Made by a program: the position numbers and the translations under genes. From Thermoanaerobaculum sp. (GTDB lineage: Bacteria > Acidobacteriota > Thermoanaerobaculia > Multivoradales > UBA5704): a stretch of DNA of 64,000 bases. Under the pieces are notes generated by a model. That model was not told the DNA's origin and made no database searches. It saw only the letters and a program-made list of their open reading frames with translations. The stretch covers positions 1 to 64,000 of the forward strand of contig JAJKHS010000095.1 of assembly GCA_021154885.1 (NCBI GenBank). The letters run 5' to 3'. Every line of letters starts with the position of its first letter. Within the stretch, counting starts at the first letter, position 1. Below are positions 49,381 to 57,189 of the stretch, piece after piece.

Positions 49381-50555
49381 CCGCTTCCACCCATCAGCTC
49401 CACGGCGTGCGCTTGGCCGTGACGGCGGCGGCGGAGGCGGAACGGGCCGCGGCGGGCATCCGCGCCCGGCTGGCCGGCCTGCCGCAGGGAGATGATGGCC
49501 CGCCGGACGTGACCTTCGAGGTGATTGCCGGCGGCCACTCCTTCGGCCGGCCGGCCCGGGCGCGGCCGGTCTACGATCCGCCGTTCGGTGAGGTGGTCTA
49601 CGACGACGCCGCGGACCTCCTCCACATCGGCCTGGGGTCCCGCCTCGCGGTGCTCTGCGAGGCGGGCCTGGGGTGGACCCGGGCGTCGGTCGACGGCCTG
49701 GAGGAGAGGGACCTCTGGACGCTCTCCCACCCGCTCTTCACCCTGCCGCTGGTCGAGATGCTGAAGCGGCGGGGATTGTACGGATTGCACGCCGGAGGCG
49801 TCTGCCGCGATGGCCGGGCCCTGCTCCTGCCCGGCACCAGCGGCTCCGGCAAGACCACCCTCACCCTTGCCCTGGCCCGCGCCGGCCTCGGCTTCCTGGG
49901 AGACGACACCCTGTTCCTGCGGTTCCTGCGCGATGGGCCGGAGGGGCTCGCGGTGCTGGCCTTCCCCGACGAGTTCGACCTGACGGACGAGACCGTCGCC
50001 TTCTTCCCCGAGTTGCGGGCGCTCCTCGACGCCGACCGGCCCGACGGCTGGCGCAAGCGGCAGGTGCGGCCGGAGCGGGCCTGGGGGGCCGGCGTCGTCT
50101 GGCGGGCGGCGCCGGCGCTGCTGGTCTTCCCCCGGGTGGCGGGCACACCGGAGAGCACGCTCGCGCCCATGGACCGCGGCGAGGCGCTGCTGGAGCTGGC
50201 GCCCAACGTCCTCCTCACCGAGCCCCGCTCCTCCCAGGCCCATCTCGACGCGCTCGCCGGGCTGGTGGAGCGCAGCGAGTGCTGGCGGCTGGCCACCGGC
50301 ACGGACCTCGGCGGGGCGGTGCGGGTGTTGACGGAGCTGATGGGTGGCGACGCCCCCCGCCCGGAGCCCTCACCCCCTACCCCCTCTCCCGCCCCCTCCC
50401 ACCCCCCTCACCGGGAGAGGGGGACCCGGTTGGAGATTTCTTGCCTTTCTCCCTCTTCTCCCGGGGAGGGGGGTTGGGAGGGGGCGGGAGAAGAGGGCCG
50501 GGGTGATGAGGATCTTGGGAGGGGGCGCTCTGACGGGGAAGGAGCCGCGCCATGA
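49377..50555 (+). CDS. HPr-kinase-like protein (module 2), with a repeat-derived C-terminal tail
   Basis: This 392-residue protein has LHAGGVCRDGRALLLPGTSG, P-loop GTSGSGKT (153-160) and FLGDD (Asp176/Asp177), as in the HPr-kinase homologues of lasso clusters that phosphorylate a C-terminal Ser. ATG 49377 is in the stop of the B2 gene. The domain ends near VRVLTELMGGD (about 325); the last 65 residues are Pro/Ser/Gly/Glu-rich and encoded by a palindromic repeat, so they are probably not functional. The next gene begins within its stop (ATGA). Confidence 0.85.
   Translation: MTASTHQLHGVRLAVTAAAEAERAAAGIRARLAGLPQGDDGPPDVTFEVIAGGHSFGRPARARPVYDPPFGEVVYDDAADLLHIGLGSRLAVLCEAGLGWTRASVDGLEERDLWTLSHPLFTLPLVEMLKRRGLYGLHAGGVCRDGRALLLPGTSGSGKTTLTLALARAGLGFLGDDTLFLRFLRDGPEGLAVLAFPDEFDLTDETVAFFPELRALLDADRPDGWRKRQVRPERAWGAGVVWRAAPALLVFPRVAGTPESTLAPMDRGEALLELAPNVLLTEPRSSQAHLDALAGLVERSECWRLATGTDLGGAVRVLTELMGGDAPRPEPSPPTPSPAPSHPPHRERGTRLEISCLSPSSPGEGGWEGAGEEGRGDEDLGRGRSDGEGAAP
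50368..50511. repeat. G/C-rich palindromic repeat inserted in frame in the kinase gene
   Basis: Nested inverted arms: 50382-50409 pairs with 50466-50497 (all 28 left-arm bases find partners; four extra on the right) and CCGGGAGA (50411-50418) pairs with TCTCCCGG (50457-50464); outer CCTCACCCC (50368-50376) faces GGGGTGATGAGG (50500-50511). It resembles CCCTCTCCC/GGGAGAGGG REP-like elements found in many GC-rich genomes. Confidence 0.8.
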
Positions 50556-51634
50556 CCGCCGAAGATCGCCTCCTCCTCCTCTGCGCCCGGCAGGACTTCA
50601 CGCCGCAGCACCAGGAGGCTGCCGCGGCGATCTGCCGCGCCGAAACGACCGGAACGACCGGAGCCATCCGCTGGGATTGCCTCCTCTCCACGGCGGAGCG
50701 GCATGGCGTGCTGCCCATCGTCGGGTGGAACCTGCAACGCTGCGGCGCCCCGCTGCCGGCGGCGGTGGCGGGGCGGCTGGAGCTCGCGATCTTCGAGAAC
50801 GCCGCCGTGAAGGAGCGGGACGCCGACCGCCTCGCCGCCGGCCTCGCCGCACTGCGCGAGGTCGGGCTCGAAGCCCTGCTGCTCAAGGGTACGGCCCTCG
50901 ACCTGCTGGTCTACGACGAGCCCTGGGTCGCCGTGTCGAAGGATATCGACCTGTCGCTGCGGCCCAGCGGGCCCGGGTGGGGGAGGGGAAAGGGGAGGGA
51001 GAAGGAGGTCCGCCGCGCCCTCTACACCCATGGTGTCGAGTGCGATCTCGACGGGCACCACGACCTCACCCTCAACGGCCTGCTGCCGCTGGACTTCGGC
51101 AGGATCTGGCGCGAGGCCCGGCCCTTGAGCTTCCGCGGCCAGCCGGCCTGGGTGATGTCGCCCGAGGACCTCCTGGTCTCCCTCTGCGTCAACGCCTGCC
51201 GCAAGCGCTTCTTCCGCCTGAAGGGGCTGTTCGACGTCGCCGAGACCATTCGCCGGGGCGGCCCGTTCGCCGTCGCCCGGCTGGCCGCCATCACCCGCGA
51301 GGGGCGCTGCGGCGGCGTGGTCTACGCGGCCCTCGCCGCCGCCCGCGGGACTCTCGGCGCCGAGTTGCCTGCGGAAATGGCGCTGGAGACGATGGCGGCT
51401 TTGGGGATCTCCCGTCCGCGGGCCGGGCTGCTGCGCCTGCTGGTGACGGCCTTCCGCCGTTGCGGCTCGTTCGCGGGACGCTCGGGCCGCCTCTTCGGCC
51501 TGGCCCTGGTGGCGGCCGGCCTGCGGCCGGCGGATCTCGTCCGTTTCTTCGTCTACGGCGTCACCCGCCGGCCCAAACGCCCGTTTATTCCCCCGGCCCC
51601 GCCGGCGCCGGCGGCGGCGCGACCGGCGCCTTGA
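50552..51634 (+). CDS. Nucleotidyltransferase family protein (NTP_transf_5 type), module 2
   Basis: This 360-residue protein is a distant paralogue of the gene at 40580: LEALLLKGTALDLLVY with Lys112 and VSKDIDLSLRP with Asp131 and Asp133. A short G/A-rich run (GWGRGKGREKE) interrupts the domain at about 142-152 and may be another repeat relic. It starts in the kinase stop (ATGA). With a kinase before it, it may add a group to a phosphorylated peptide, as reported for related lasso tailoring proteins; here the substrate would be unusual. The 3' end overlaps the convergent peptidase gene by 50 bp. Confidence 0.82.
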   Translation: MTAEDRLLLLCARQDFTPQHQEAAAAICRAETTGTTGAIRWDCLLSTAERHGVLPIVGWNLQRCGAPLPAAVAGRLELAIFENAAVKERDADRLAAGLAALREVGLEALLLKGTALDLLVYDEPWVAVSKDIDLSLRPSGPGWGRGKGREKEVRRALYTHGVECDLDGHHDLTLNGLLPLDFGRIWREARPLSFRGQPAWVMSPEDLLVSLCVNACRKRFFRLKGLFDVAETIRRGGPFAVARLAAITREGRCGGVVYAALAAARGTLGAELPAEMALETMAALGISRPRAGLLRLLVTAFRRCGSFAGRSGRLFGLALVAAGLRPADLVRFFVYGVTRRPKRPFIPPAPPAPAAARPAP

Positions 51635-54600
51635 GCCGCAGCGCGGGGTCTCCCAACAGGATGTAGATCCGCGGCAGGTCCGGGTCGCCGCCCAGGGTCC
51701 GGAGCTCGGCGATCGCCCGGCGTATGCGGTCGCCCAGCCGCTCGTCGGCGGCGTGGTAGAAACGGGTGGCCAGGAGCCGCGCGTCGCCGTGGGCCGAGAG
51801 CCCCGAGGGGCCCCAGACCGCGGCGGCGCCGCCGGCCCCGCGCTTCACCAGCAGCTCGCCCAGGGCCGGGATGCCGGGCAGCTCGAAGCGGTTGATGGTG
51901 CACGTCATGGCCGTGAGCACCGGCAGCCGCTCGCCGTTGGTCAGCCCGGGCACGTCGTCGCTGGTGAGCAGGCCGCCCGCGGACAGCCGGTCCAGGGCAC
52001 CGTGCCCCAGGTAGTCGACGAAGGCCGCGCCGCTGGCGAAGCCGGCCAGCACCTGCGAGCGGGCGGCGGCGAGGGGCGTGGAGGTGAGGTCGACCCGCTC
52101 CACCGCGTAGCCGGCCGGGAGCTGGGCGGCCACCCCGCCGCTGTCCGCCGCGAAATCGGCGCCGCGATCGGCGGCGTCGGCGAGGAACAGGGCGTTGCCG
52201 TTCCAGCCCGCCGGAGCGGCGGCTTCGAAGGCAGCGATCTTGGCCGTGTAGGCGTCCAGCTCCGCCGCCGAGAGCACGGGGAGGCGCCCCACGGCCATCT
52301 CGGGGAGCCCGTCGCCGTCCACGTCCGCCAGCAGGTTGTCCGACGGGAAGAGGCCGCTCGGCGTGCGGATCATCAGCGGCGGTACCAGATCGTCGCCGAA
52401 GCCGAGGAGGTTGCGGTAGTCGAGCGTGCCGGCGCCGGCCAGCGCTACGTAGCGGGGCCGCAGGCTCCAGCTCTGCCAGGCATAGGTGAGGAGGTCGCGG
52501 ATGGCGTGCGGGTTCGGCGCGCCGAAGGCGAATTCATCGTAGATCGCCTCGAGGTCCACGACCCGCGCTTCCAGGCCCTGAGCCCGGCGCAGGCCCGCCA
52601 GCCGCTCGGCGGCGGCATGGAGGCCGGCCGGCGCGATCACCAGCCAGGCGGCGCGGTTGGCCGCCGAGCGCAAGGGCAGCGATGGCGCGCTCCACGCCCG
52701 GGGATCGGCAGGCGCCTGGAGGGCGGCGGGGGCCGCGGCCAGGAAGGGGCCGGGGCCGGCCGGCGCGAAGGTCAGCCGGTAGCCGCCGGCGCCGTCCGCC
52801 TCCACCGCCGCGCCGGAGATCCAGCGCGGGCGGAGCGGGTCGCCGACGTCGAGCAGGCGGATGCCGGGGCTGGTGAAGCCCGTCACCGTCACCTTTATCG
52901 CGCCCGAGGCCGGGAAGGCGAGGGCGTCGCCCGCGGCCCGGAACGTCCGCGGGTAGGCGAGGTCGAAGCCGTTCAGGTAGTAGATGCTGTAGGGCGCGCC
53001 GGCGCCGGTGTGCGCCGTGACCTCCACCTGGTTGCCCGCGGCCTGGAGGACGCCGGCCGGGACGGCGAACGCCGCCTGCCGGGCCGCGACTCCCTGCCAG
53101 CTCGTCTCGCCCAGGACGGTGCCGTTGACGGCCACCACCGCCCGGTGCTCGCCGGCCACACCGCTGTCGGTGGCGCCGTAGAGCGAAACTCCCAGGGTGC
53201 CGGCCTGGCCCGCGGCGAGGCCCGGCGCGTCGAGGGGGAAGGTGCGGTGGCCGTAGGTCGGGTCGTCCCCCTGGAGGAACTCCCAGAACCAGTAGTCCGA
53301 CTCGGGGTCCGGCGAGATCAGGGTGGCCGCGAACACGTCGCGCTCGACGTGCAGCGTCTCCGGGAAAGCGGCCGCCGGAGCGCCGGCCGGAGCCGGACCC
53401 ACCGCCGTCACCGCCATCAACAGGCCGGGCTTGCGCTCGAGGCGATAGACGGCGGCGGAGCTGTAGAGGCTATCGGAGGCCTGGCCGTAGAAGAAGAGGC
53501 CCTGGGCCGACTTCAGCGGCCCGAGGCCGGCCGTGAAGTCCGGCATCCAGGCCACGGGCTGGCCGCCGCGGCTCAGGGCCAGCAGGCCCTGGCCGATCGT
53601 CACCTCGGCGAGGGGCTGCGGCATGCCGAACCAGGCAGCCACGTCCGCGCTGCGCAGGTAGTGGAGGCCCGTGGTGCGCACCGCGAGGTGAACCCCTGCG
53701 GCGCTCGCGCCCGGCTTGCCCGTGGGGCTCGTGGGGATCGTCGGGATCAGATCCTTGCGGCCGGCCGCCGATGTCGCCGCGCGGCGGCCGGGCGCGGCGT
53801 GGGCCTCGCGCTCATACTCCGCGGCCAGCTCCCTGGTCTCCCAGCCGCGCCGGTCGCGGCTCCAGTCCACGGTCACGGCGAAGGGGCCGTGGATCCGCCG
53901 CCGGCCGCCGGACTCCACCTCTTCCAGGAGGTAGACCTGGGGCTCGCGCGGCGAGGCGCCGCCGTCCAGGTAGCGGTAGACGCCGCCCTGGGGCTCGTGG
54001 ATCAGGCCCGCCAGCAGCTCGCGGTGGACCGGCTGCCAGCTCTCGCCGTTCCAGCGATGGAGGTAGAAGCCCGCCGTCCCCGCCTCCGACGCCGTGCGCC
54101 ACTCCACGAGCACGCCGCCGCCCGCGGCGGCCGAGGCGTGGAACGAGGAGACCACCGCCTCGGTCAGCAGGCCCTGCGTCACCGCCAGCTCGCACAAAGG
54201 CCCGAAGAGGAACGTCGCCCGGGCCTGCGCGGCCCCCGTTTCGTCCACGTACTGCGCCCGCGTGCCGTTGGCCGAGGCGGGGGTGGCCGTCAGCGGGATG
54301 CGCTGCCCGGCCGAGGTTGGCGTCACCTTCACCCGGTAGGCCAGCAGGGCCGTGGTGCCCGCCGCGACCGTGCCCGGGTTCCAGGTGACGTTGCCCGTGC
54401 CGCCCACGGCGGGCTGGGCGGTGATCGAGCCCTGGCTCACCTGGCCGAGGCCGGCGTAGACCGTGCCGCCGCCGGGTACGTTGGCGGTCACCAGATGCGC
54501 GGCGGAGAAGGTGATGGCCTGCGCCGCCGGGTTGACCACCTGGACGGTGACGGTGTAGCAGCTCGTCTGCCCCACCACCGGCGGGTTCGGCCCGCTGCTG

Positions 54601-55682
54601 GTGCCGCAGCCGCTGAAGGTCGCAAACTGCTCGACGTAGGGCTTGGAAGGAGCCGTGCCGGCGTCCGTCGGCAGATAGACCCGGAAGGCGTTGGGCGTCG
54701 GATTGGCCGCCGGCGGGTTGGCGGCTGCCTGGAAGTTGCTGAAGTAGACGTTGGCGTAGTTACCGTTGACGACACCATTGACCGAATAGGTGTTGATCGT
54801 CATCGCCGCGGCCCAGATCCCGTAATCGGCCGAGCTGGTATCCGAAGTCCAGCCGCTGAAGGTGTCGCGGCGCCAGGTGTTGTCGACCGAGAGCGCGGTG
54901 CTGGCGTAGCTCTGGGTGAAGGCGCCCGTCCGGCTGGTCAAGGTCAGCGAGCCGGTGTTGCCGCTGTTGCTGTCGTAGTCGAAATCGTTCTTGCCGGCCG
55001 AGCAGCCGGAGGTGATGTAGGGGTAGGTCGTGTAGCTCCGCGTGCCGGCGCCGTTGGCGGGCGGATTCACCCCGAACTGATTCTGTGAATCGTAGTAGAC
55101 GTTCAGCTCCGTGCCGCCGGTGCCGGAGTTGCCGTCATGGGCGCGGATGCCGATGGCGTTGATGTCGTCGCCGGTGGCCATGGTCACCCGCAGCTCCCAG
55201 TGCCCGGCTACGGTGTTGGTCGCGGTCGTGCTGTCGAGAATCGCAGTCCAGACGTTGTCGTTGCAGGTATTGTCGTCACAGTTGTTGAGGGTCGCGGCTG
55301 TCGTGCCATCCGGCCGCAGGAGGGTGTAGGAGACGCTCGTGGTGTAGTTGTTGCCGCGGTTGCGGTCGCGGCCGGCGGTGTCCTCGTTCGCGCCGCCGCG
55401 GCCGATGTCCGCGTCGAAGATCTCGACCACCAGCCGCCCCAGGCCAGGAGGCACCTCGATGAAGTAGCGGTAGAAGGTGTTGAGGCCCGGGGCGGTCGAG
55501 GTGACGAAGTCGCCGTCGGTCGTGCCCGCGGCGCTCCCCTGCGGCGTGTAGAGCGCCGTCTGGCCGGTCGAGGCGGCGCGCAGGGAGGGAGTCCCCAGGA
55601 GCAGCGCCAGCGCCAGGAAGGACAGGGTGGCGGAGGTTCGACTCCAGGGTCGTGGCACGAAGGAGAGAGCGGGCCAGAGCAT
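51585..55682 (-). CDS. Secreted C25-family (gingipain-like) cysteine peptidase, 1365 residues
   Basis: It starts at ATG 55682 (GAGGTG upstream) with signal peptide SATLSFLALALLLGTPSLRAA. The N-terminal 500 residues are beta-rich with a pre-peptidase-like domain (FYRYFIEVPPGLGRLVVEIF). The C-terminal 400 residues form the C25 domain: IAPAGLHAAAERLAGLRRAQG, LFPSDNLLADVDGDGLPEMAVGRLP, then YLGHGALD with catalytic His1227 and AMTCTINRF with catalytic Cys1261. Both dyad residues are present. It ends in an Ala/Pro tail without a type IX sorting domain that I can see. It is convergent with module 2. Confidence 0.83.
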   Translation of the reverse strand: MLWPALSFVPRPWSRTSATLSFLALALLLGTPSLRAASTGQTALYTPQGSAAGTTDGDFVTSTAPGLNTFYRYFIEVPPGLGRLVVEIFDADIGRGGANEDTAGRDRNRGNNYTTSVSYTLLRPDGTTAATLNNCDDNTCNDNVWTAILDSTTATNTVAGHWELRVTMATGDDINAIGIRAHDGNSGTGGTELNVYYDSQNQFGVNPPANGAGTRSYTTYPYITSGCSAGKNDFDYDSNSGNTGSLTLTSRTGAFTQSYASTALSVDNTWRRDTFSGWTSDTSSADYGIWAAAMTINTYSVNGVVNGNYANVYFSNFQAAANPPAANPTPNAFRVYLPTDAGTAPSKPYVEQFATFSGCGTSSGPNPPVVGQTSCYTVTVQVVNPAAQAITFSAAHLVTANVPGGGTVYAGLGQVSQGSITAQPAVGGTGNVTWNPGTVAAGTTALLAYRVKVTPTSAGQRIPLTATPASANGTRAQYVDETGAAQARATFLFGPLCELAVTQGLLTEAVVSSFHASAAAGGGVLVEWRTASEAGTAGFYLHRWNGESWQPVHRELLAGLIHEPQGGVYRYLDGGASPREPQVYLLEEVESGGRRRIHGPFAVTVDWSRDRRGWETRELAAEYEREAHAAPGRRAATSAAGRKDLIPTIPTSPTGKPGASAAGVHLAVRTTGLHYLRSADVAAWFGMPQPLAEVTIGQGLLALSRGGQPVAWMPDFTAGLGPLKSAQGLFFYGQASDSLYSSAAVYRLERKPGLLMAVTAVGPAPAGAPAAAFPETLHVERDVFAATLISPDPESDYWFWEFLQGDDPTYGHRTFPLDAPGLAAGQAGTLGVSLYGATDSGVAGEHRAVVAVNGTVLGETSWQGVAARQAAFAVPAGVLQAAGNQVEVTAHTGAGAPYSIYYLNGFDLAYPRTFRAAGDALAFPASGAIKVTVTGFTSPGIRLLDVGDPLRPRWISGAAVEADGAGGYRLTFAPAGPGPFLAAAPAALQAPADPRAWSAPSLPLRSAANRAAWLVIAPAGLHAAAERLAGLRRAQGLEARVVDLEAIYDEFAFGAPNPHAIRDLLTYAWQSWSLRPRYVALAGAGTLDYRNLLGFGDDLVPPLMIRTPSGLFPSDNLLADVDGDGLPEMAVGRLPVLSAAELDAYTAKIAAFEAAAPAGWNGNALFLADAADRGADFAADSGGVAAQLPAGYAVERVDLTSTPLAAARSQVLAGFASGAAFVDYLGHGALDRLSAGGLLTSDDVPGLTNGERLPVLTAMTCTINRFELPGIPALGELLVKRGAGGAAAVWGPSGLSAHGDARLLATRFYHAADERLGDRIRRAIAELRTLGGDPDLPRIYILLGDPALRLKAPVAPPPAPAGPGE

Positions 55683-55752
55683 CGGGCACCTCGGGATCTG
55701 GAAATCCGATCGACGGGAGACCTTCCCACGATAGACCCGAGCGGGCGTAAGG

Positions 55753-56109
55753 TCAAGAATTATCAAGGCGCCGGGTCCCCGGCGAGTACTTCACGATCCG
55801 CACCTTCTCCATGGTGACCAGCCCCTCGGAGACCATCTCGTCGAGGATGGCGAGGAGCGGCTCCACCCGGTCGTGGGACTCCACGATCTCGATCAGCACC
55901 GGCAGGTCCTCGGAGAGGCGCAGGATCTGCGTCGTGTGGAGCACGCTGCGCGCGCCGAAGCCGGCGATGCCGCGGAAGACCGTGGCCCCCGAGAAGCCCT
56001 CCTTGCGCAACCGCTCCACCAGGGCGAGGGCCAGCGGCCGGTGCCGCCACTGATCGCTCTCGCCGACGAAAACGCGGACCAGGGTGCCTTCGCCGTCCAG
56101 GGTGCGCAT
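55753..56109 (-). CDS. DUF190 family protein
   Basis: This 118-residue protein has the DUF190 (PII-like fold) pattern: GTLVRVFVGESDQWRHRPLA, FSGATVFRGIAGFGARSVLH, DLPVLIEIVESHDRVEPLL and MEKVRIVKY. ATG 56109 has AAGGAGGA upstream. DUF190 genes are often beside crcB, as here (14-bp gap), so it probably senses or regulates fluoride or ion transport, though the ligand is not known. Confidence 0.9.
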   Translation of the reverse strand: MRTLDGEGTLVRVFVGESDQWRHRPLALALVERLRKEGFSGATVFRGIAGFGARSVLHTTQILRLSEDLPVLIEIVESHDRVEPLLAILDEMVSEGLVTMEKVRIVKYSPGTRRLDNS

Positions 56110-56123
56110 CCGATCGTCCTCCT

Positions 56124-56507
56124 TCAGGTCGCCGCCAGCAGCCGGCCGGCGAAAAGGCCGAGGGTCCCCGCGGCCAGGCAGGCGACGACGGTGACCGCCA
56201 GGTTCAGGGAACCCATCAGCCAGTCGTTCTGCTGCAGGTACTGGAGCGTCTCGTAATTGAAGGTCGAGTAGGTGGTGAAGCCGCCCATCACGCCCGTGGT
56301 GAGGGTGAGGCGCAGGGTGGGCGACAGCAGGTCCGTGGCCACGGCGACCTGCATGATCAGCCCCAGCAGGAAGGAGCCGAGGACGTTGACCGCCAGCGTG
56401 CCCCATGGAAAGCCCGGCCCCGCCGTGCGCAGCAGCCAGCCCGACAACAGGTAGCGGGCGCCGGTGCCCACCGCGCCGCCGAGACAGATCCAGAGGAACC
56501 GCGCCAT
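56124..56507 (-). CDS. crcB: Fluoride ion channel CrcB/Fluc
   Basis: This 127-residue protein has four helices and the Fluc signature: GGAVGTGARYLLSGW, GTLAVNVLGSFLLG and TGVMGGFTTYSTF (the Phe-box and Asn that line the pores). Dual-topology dimers export fluoride. No fluoride riboswitch is seen upstream; the leader contains repeated CATGGCGC only. It is the first gene of the crcB-DUF190 pair. Confidence 0.95.
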   Translation of the reverse strand: MARFLWICLGGAVGTGARYLLSGWLLRTAGPGFPWGTLAVNVLGSFLLGLIMQVAVATDLLSPTLRLTLTTGVMGGFTTYSTFNYETLQYLQQNDWLMGSLNLAVTVVACLAAGTLGLFAGRLLAAT

Positions 56508-56589
56508 GGCGCCGCGAGTCTATCCTCATGGCGCCTCATGGCGCGGGACCCGCCGCAGTGGTAACCTCACCCGCCGCGTGTTCCTGGTG

Positions 56590-57189
56590 ATGAAACCCTC
56601 TCCGCAGCTCGTCGAGAGGTTCCTCGCGCAGCAGAGGAGCCGCACCTTCTCCTATCGTGCGGTCGGTCACTCCCGCCGCGGCGCGCCGGCCGGCTTCAGG
56701 GCCGATCACCATCGCGTCCGCCTCGGCGAGGGGCGGGCCACCTTCGCCCGCGCCGTGGAGGCGCTGCGGAGCTGGCGGATGTTCGACCTCGGCTGGCTCT
56801 CCACCTACCCGCCGGCGGCCCCGCTCGAGCCCGGCACCACGGTGGCGGTACGGGTCCGGCACTTCGGCTTCTGGTCCCTCAACGCCTGCCGGGTCGTCTA
56901 CCGCATCGACGAGGAAGGGCCAGTCGTGCGCTTCGGGTTCGCCTACGGGACGCTGCCGGATCACGGCGAGCGGGGCGAGGAGCGCTTCTCCGTCGAGTGG
57001 CACCACGAGGACAACTCGGTGTGGTACGACCTCTTCGCCTTCTCGCGGCCGAACCTGCCGCTGGCGCGGCTGGGCTATCCCCTCACCCGCCTGCTCCAGA
57101 AGCGGTTCGCCCGCGACTCCAAGCGCGCCATGGCCCTGGCTGCGGCAGCCCATTGGCCCGGCTCGCCAGCCCCCAAAGACCCGGAATGA
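56590..57189 (+). CDS. DUF1990 family protein
   Basis: This 199-residue protein begins with LVERFLAQQRSRTFSYRAVGHSR and continues with HHRVRLGEGRATFARAVEALRSWRMF, RVRHFGFWSLNACRVVYRID and RFGFAYGTLPDHGERGEERF, the conserved blocks of DUF1990. These are small soluble alpha/beta proteins of unknown function. ATG 56590 is preceded by TCCTGGTG and lies just after the divergent crcB start. The next gene starts in its stop codon (57186). Confidence 0.85.
   Translation: MKPSPQLVERFLAQQRSRTFSYRAVGHSRRGAPAGFRADHHRVRLGEGRATFARAVEALRSWRMFDLGWLSTYPPAAPLEPGTTVAVRVRHFGFWSLNACRVVYRIDEEGPVVRFGFAYGTLPDHGERGEERFSVEWHHEDNSVWYDLFAFSRPNLPLARLGYPLTRLLQKRFARDSKRAMALAAAAHWPGSPAPKDPE

Noticed and set aside
50979-51010. 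Frameshift in the second nucleotidyltransferase gene
   Set aside because: A G/A-rich run lies inside the domain, but the frame continues with good family-like sequence on both sides, so a small in-frame insertion is more likely.
40580-51634. A complete lasso peptide cluster
   Set aside because: No asparagine-synthetase-like cyclase and no core peptide of suitable length are present, so a lasso product from this locus alone is not supported.
56508-56589. Fluoride riboswitch upstream of crcB
   Set aside because: I looked for the fluoride aptamer's GGNGATGG and CTGATG boxes on the minus strand; only repeated CATGGCGC is present.
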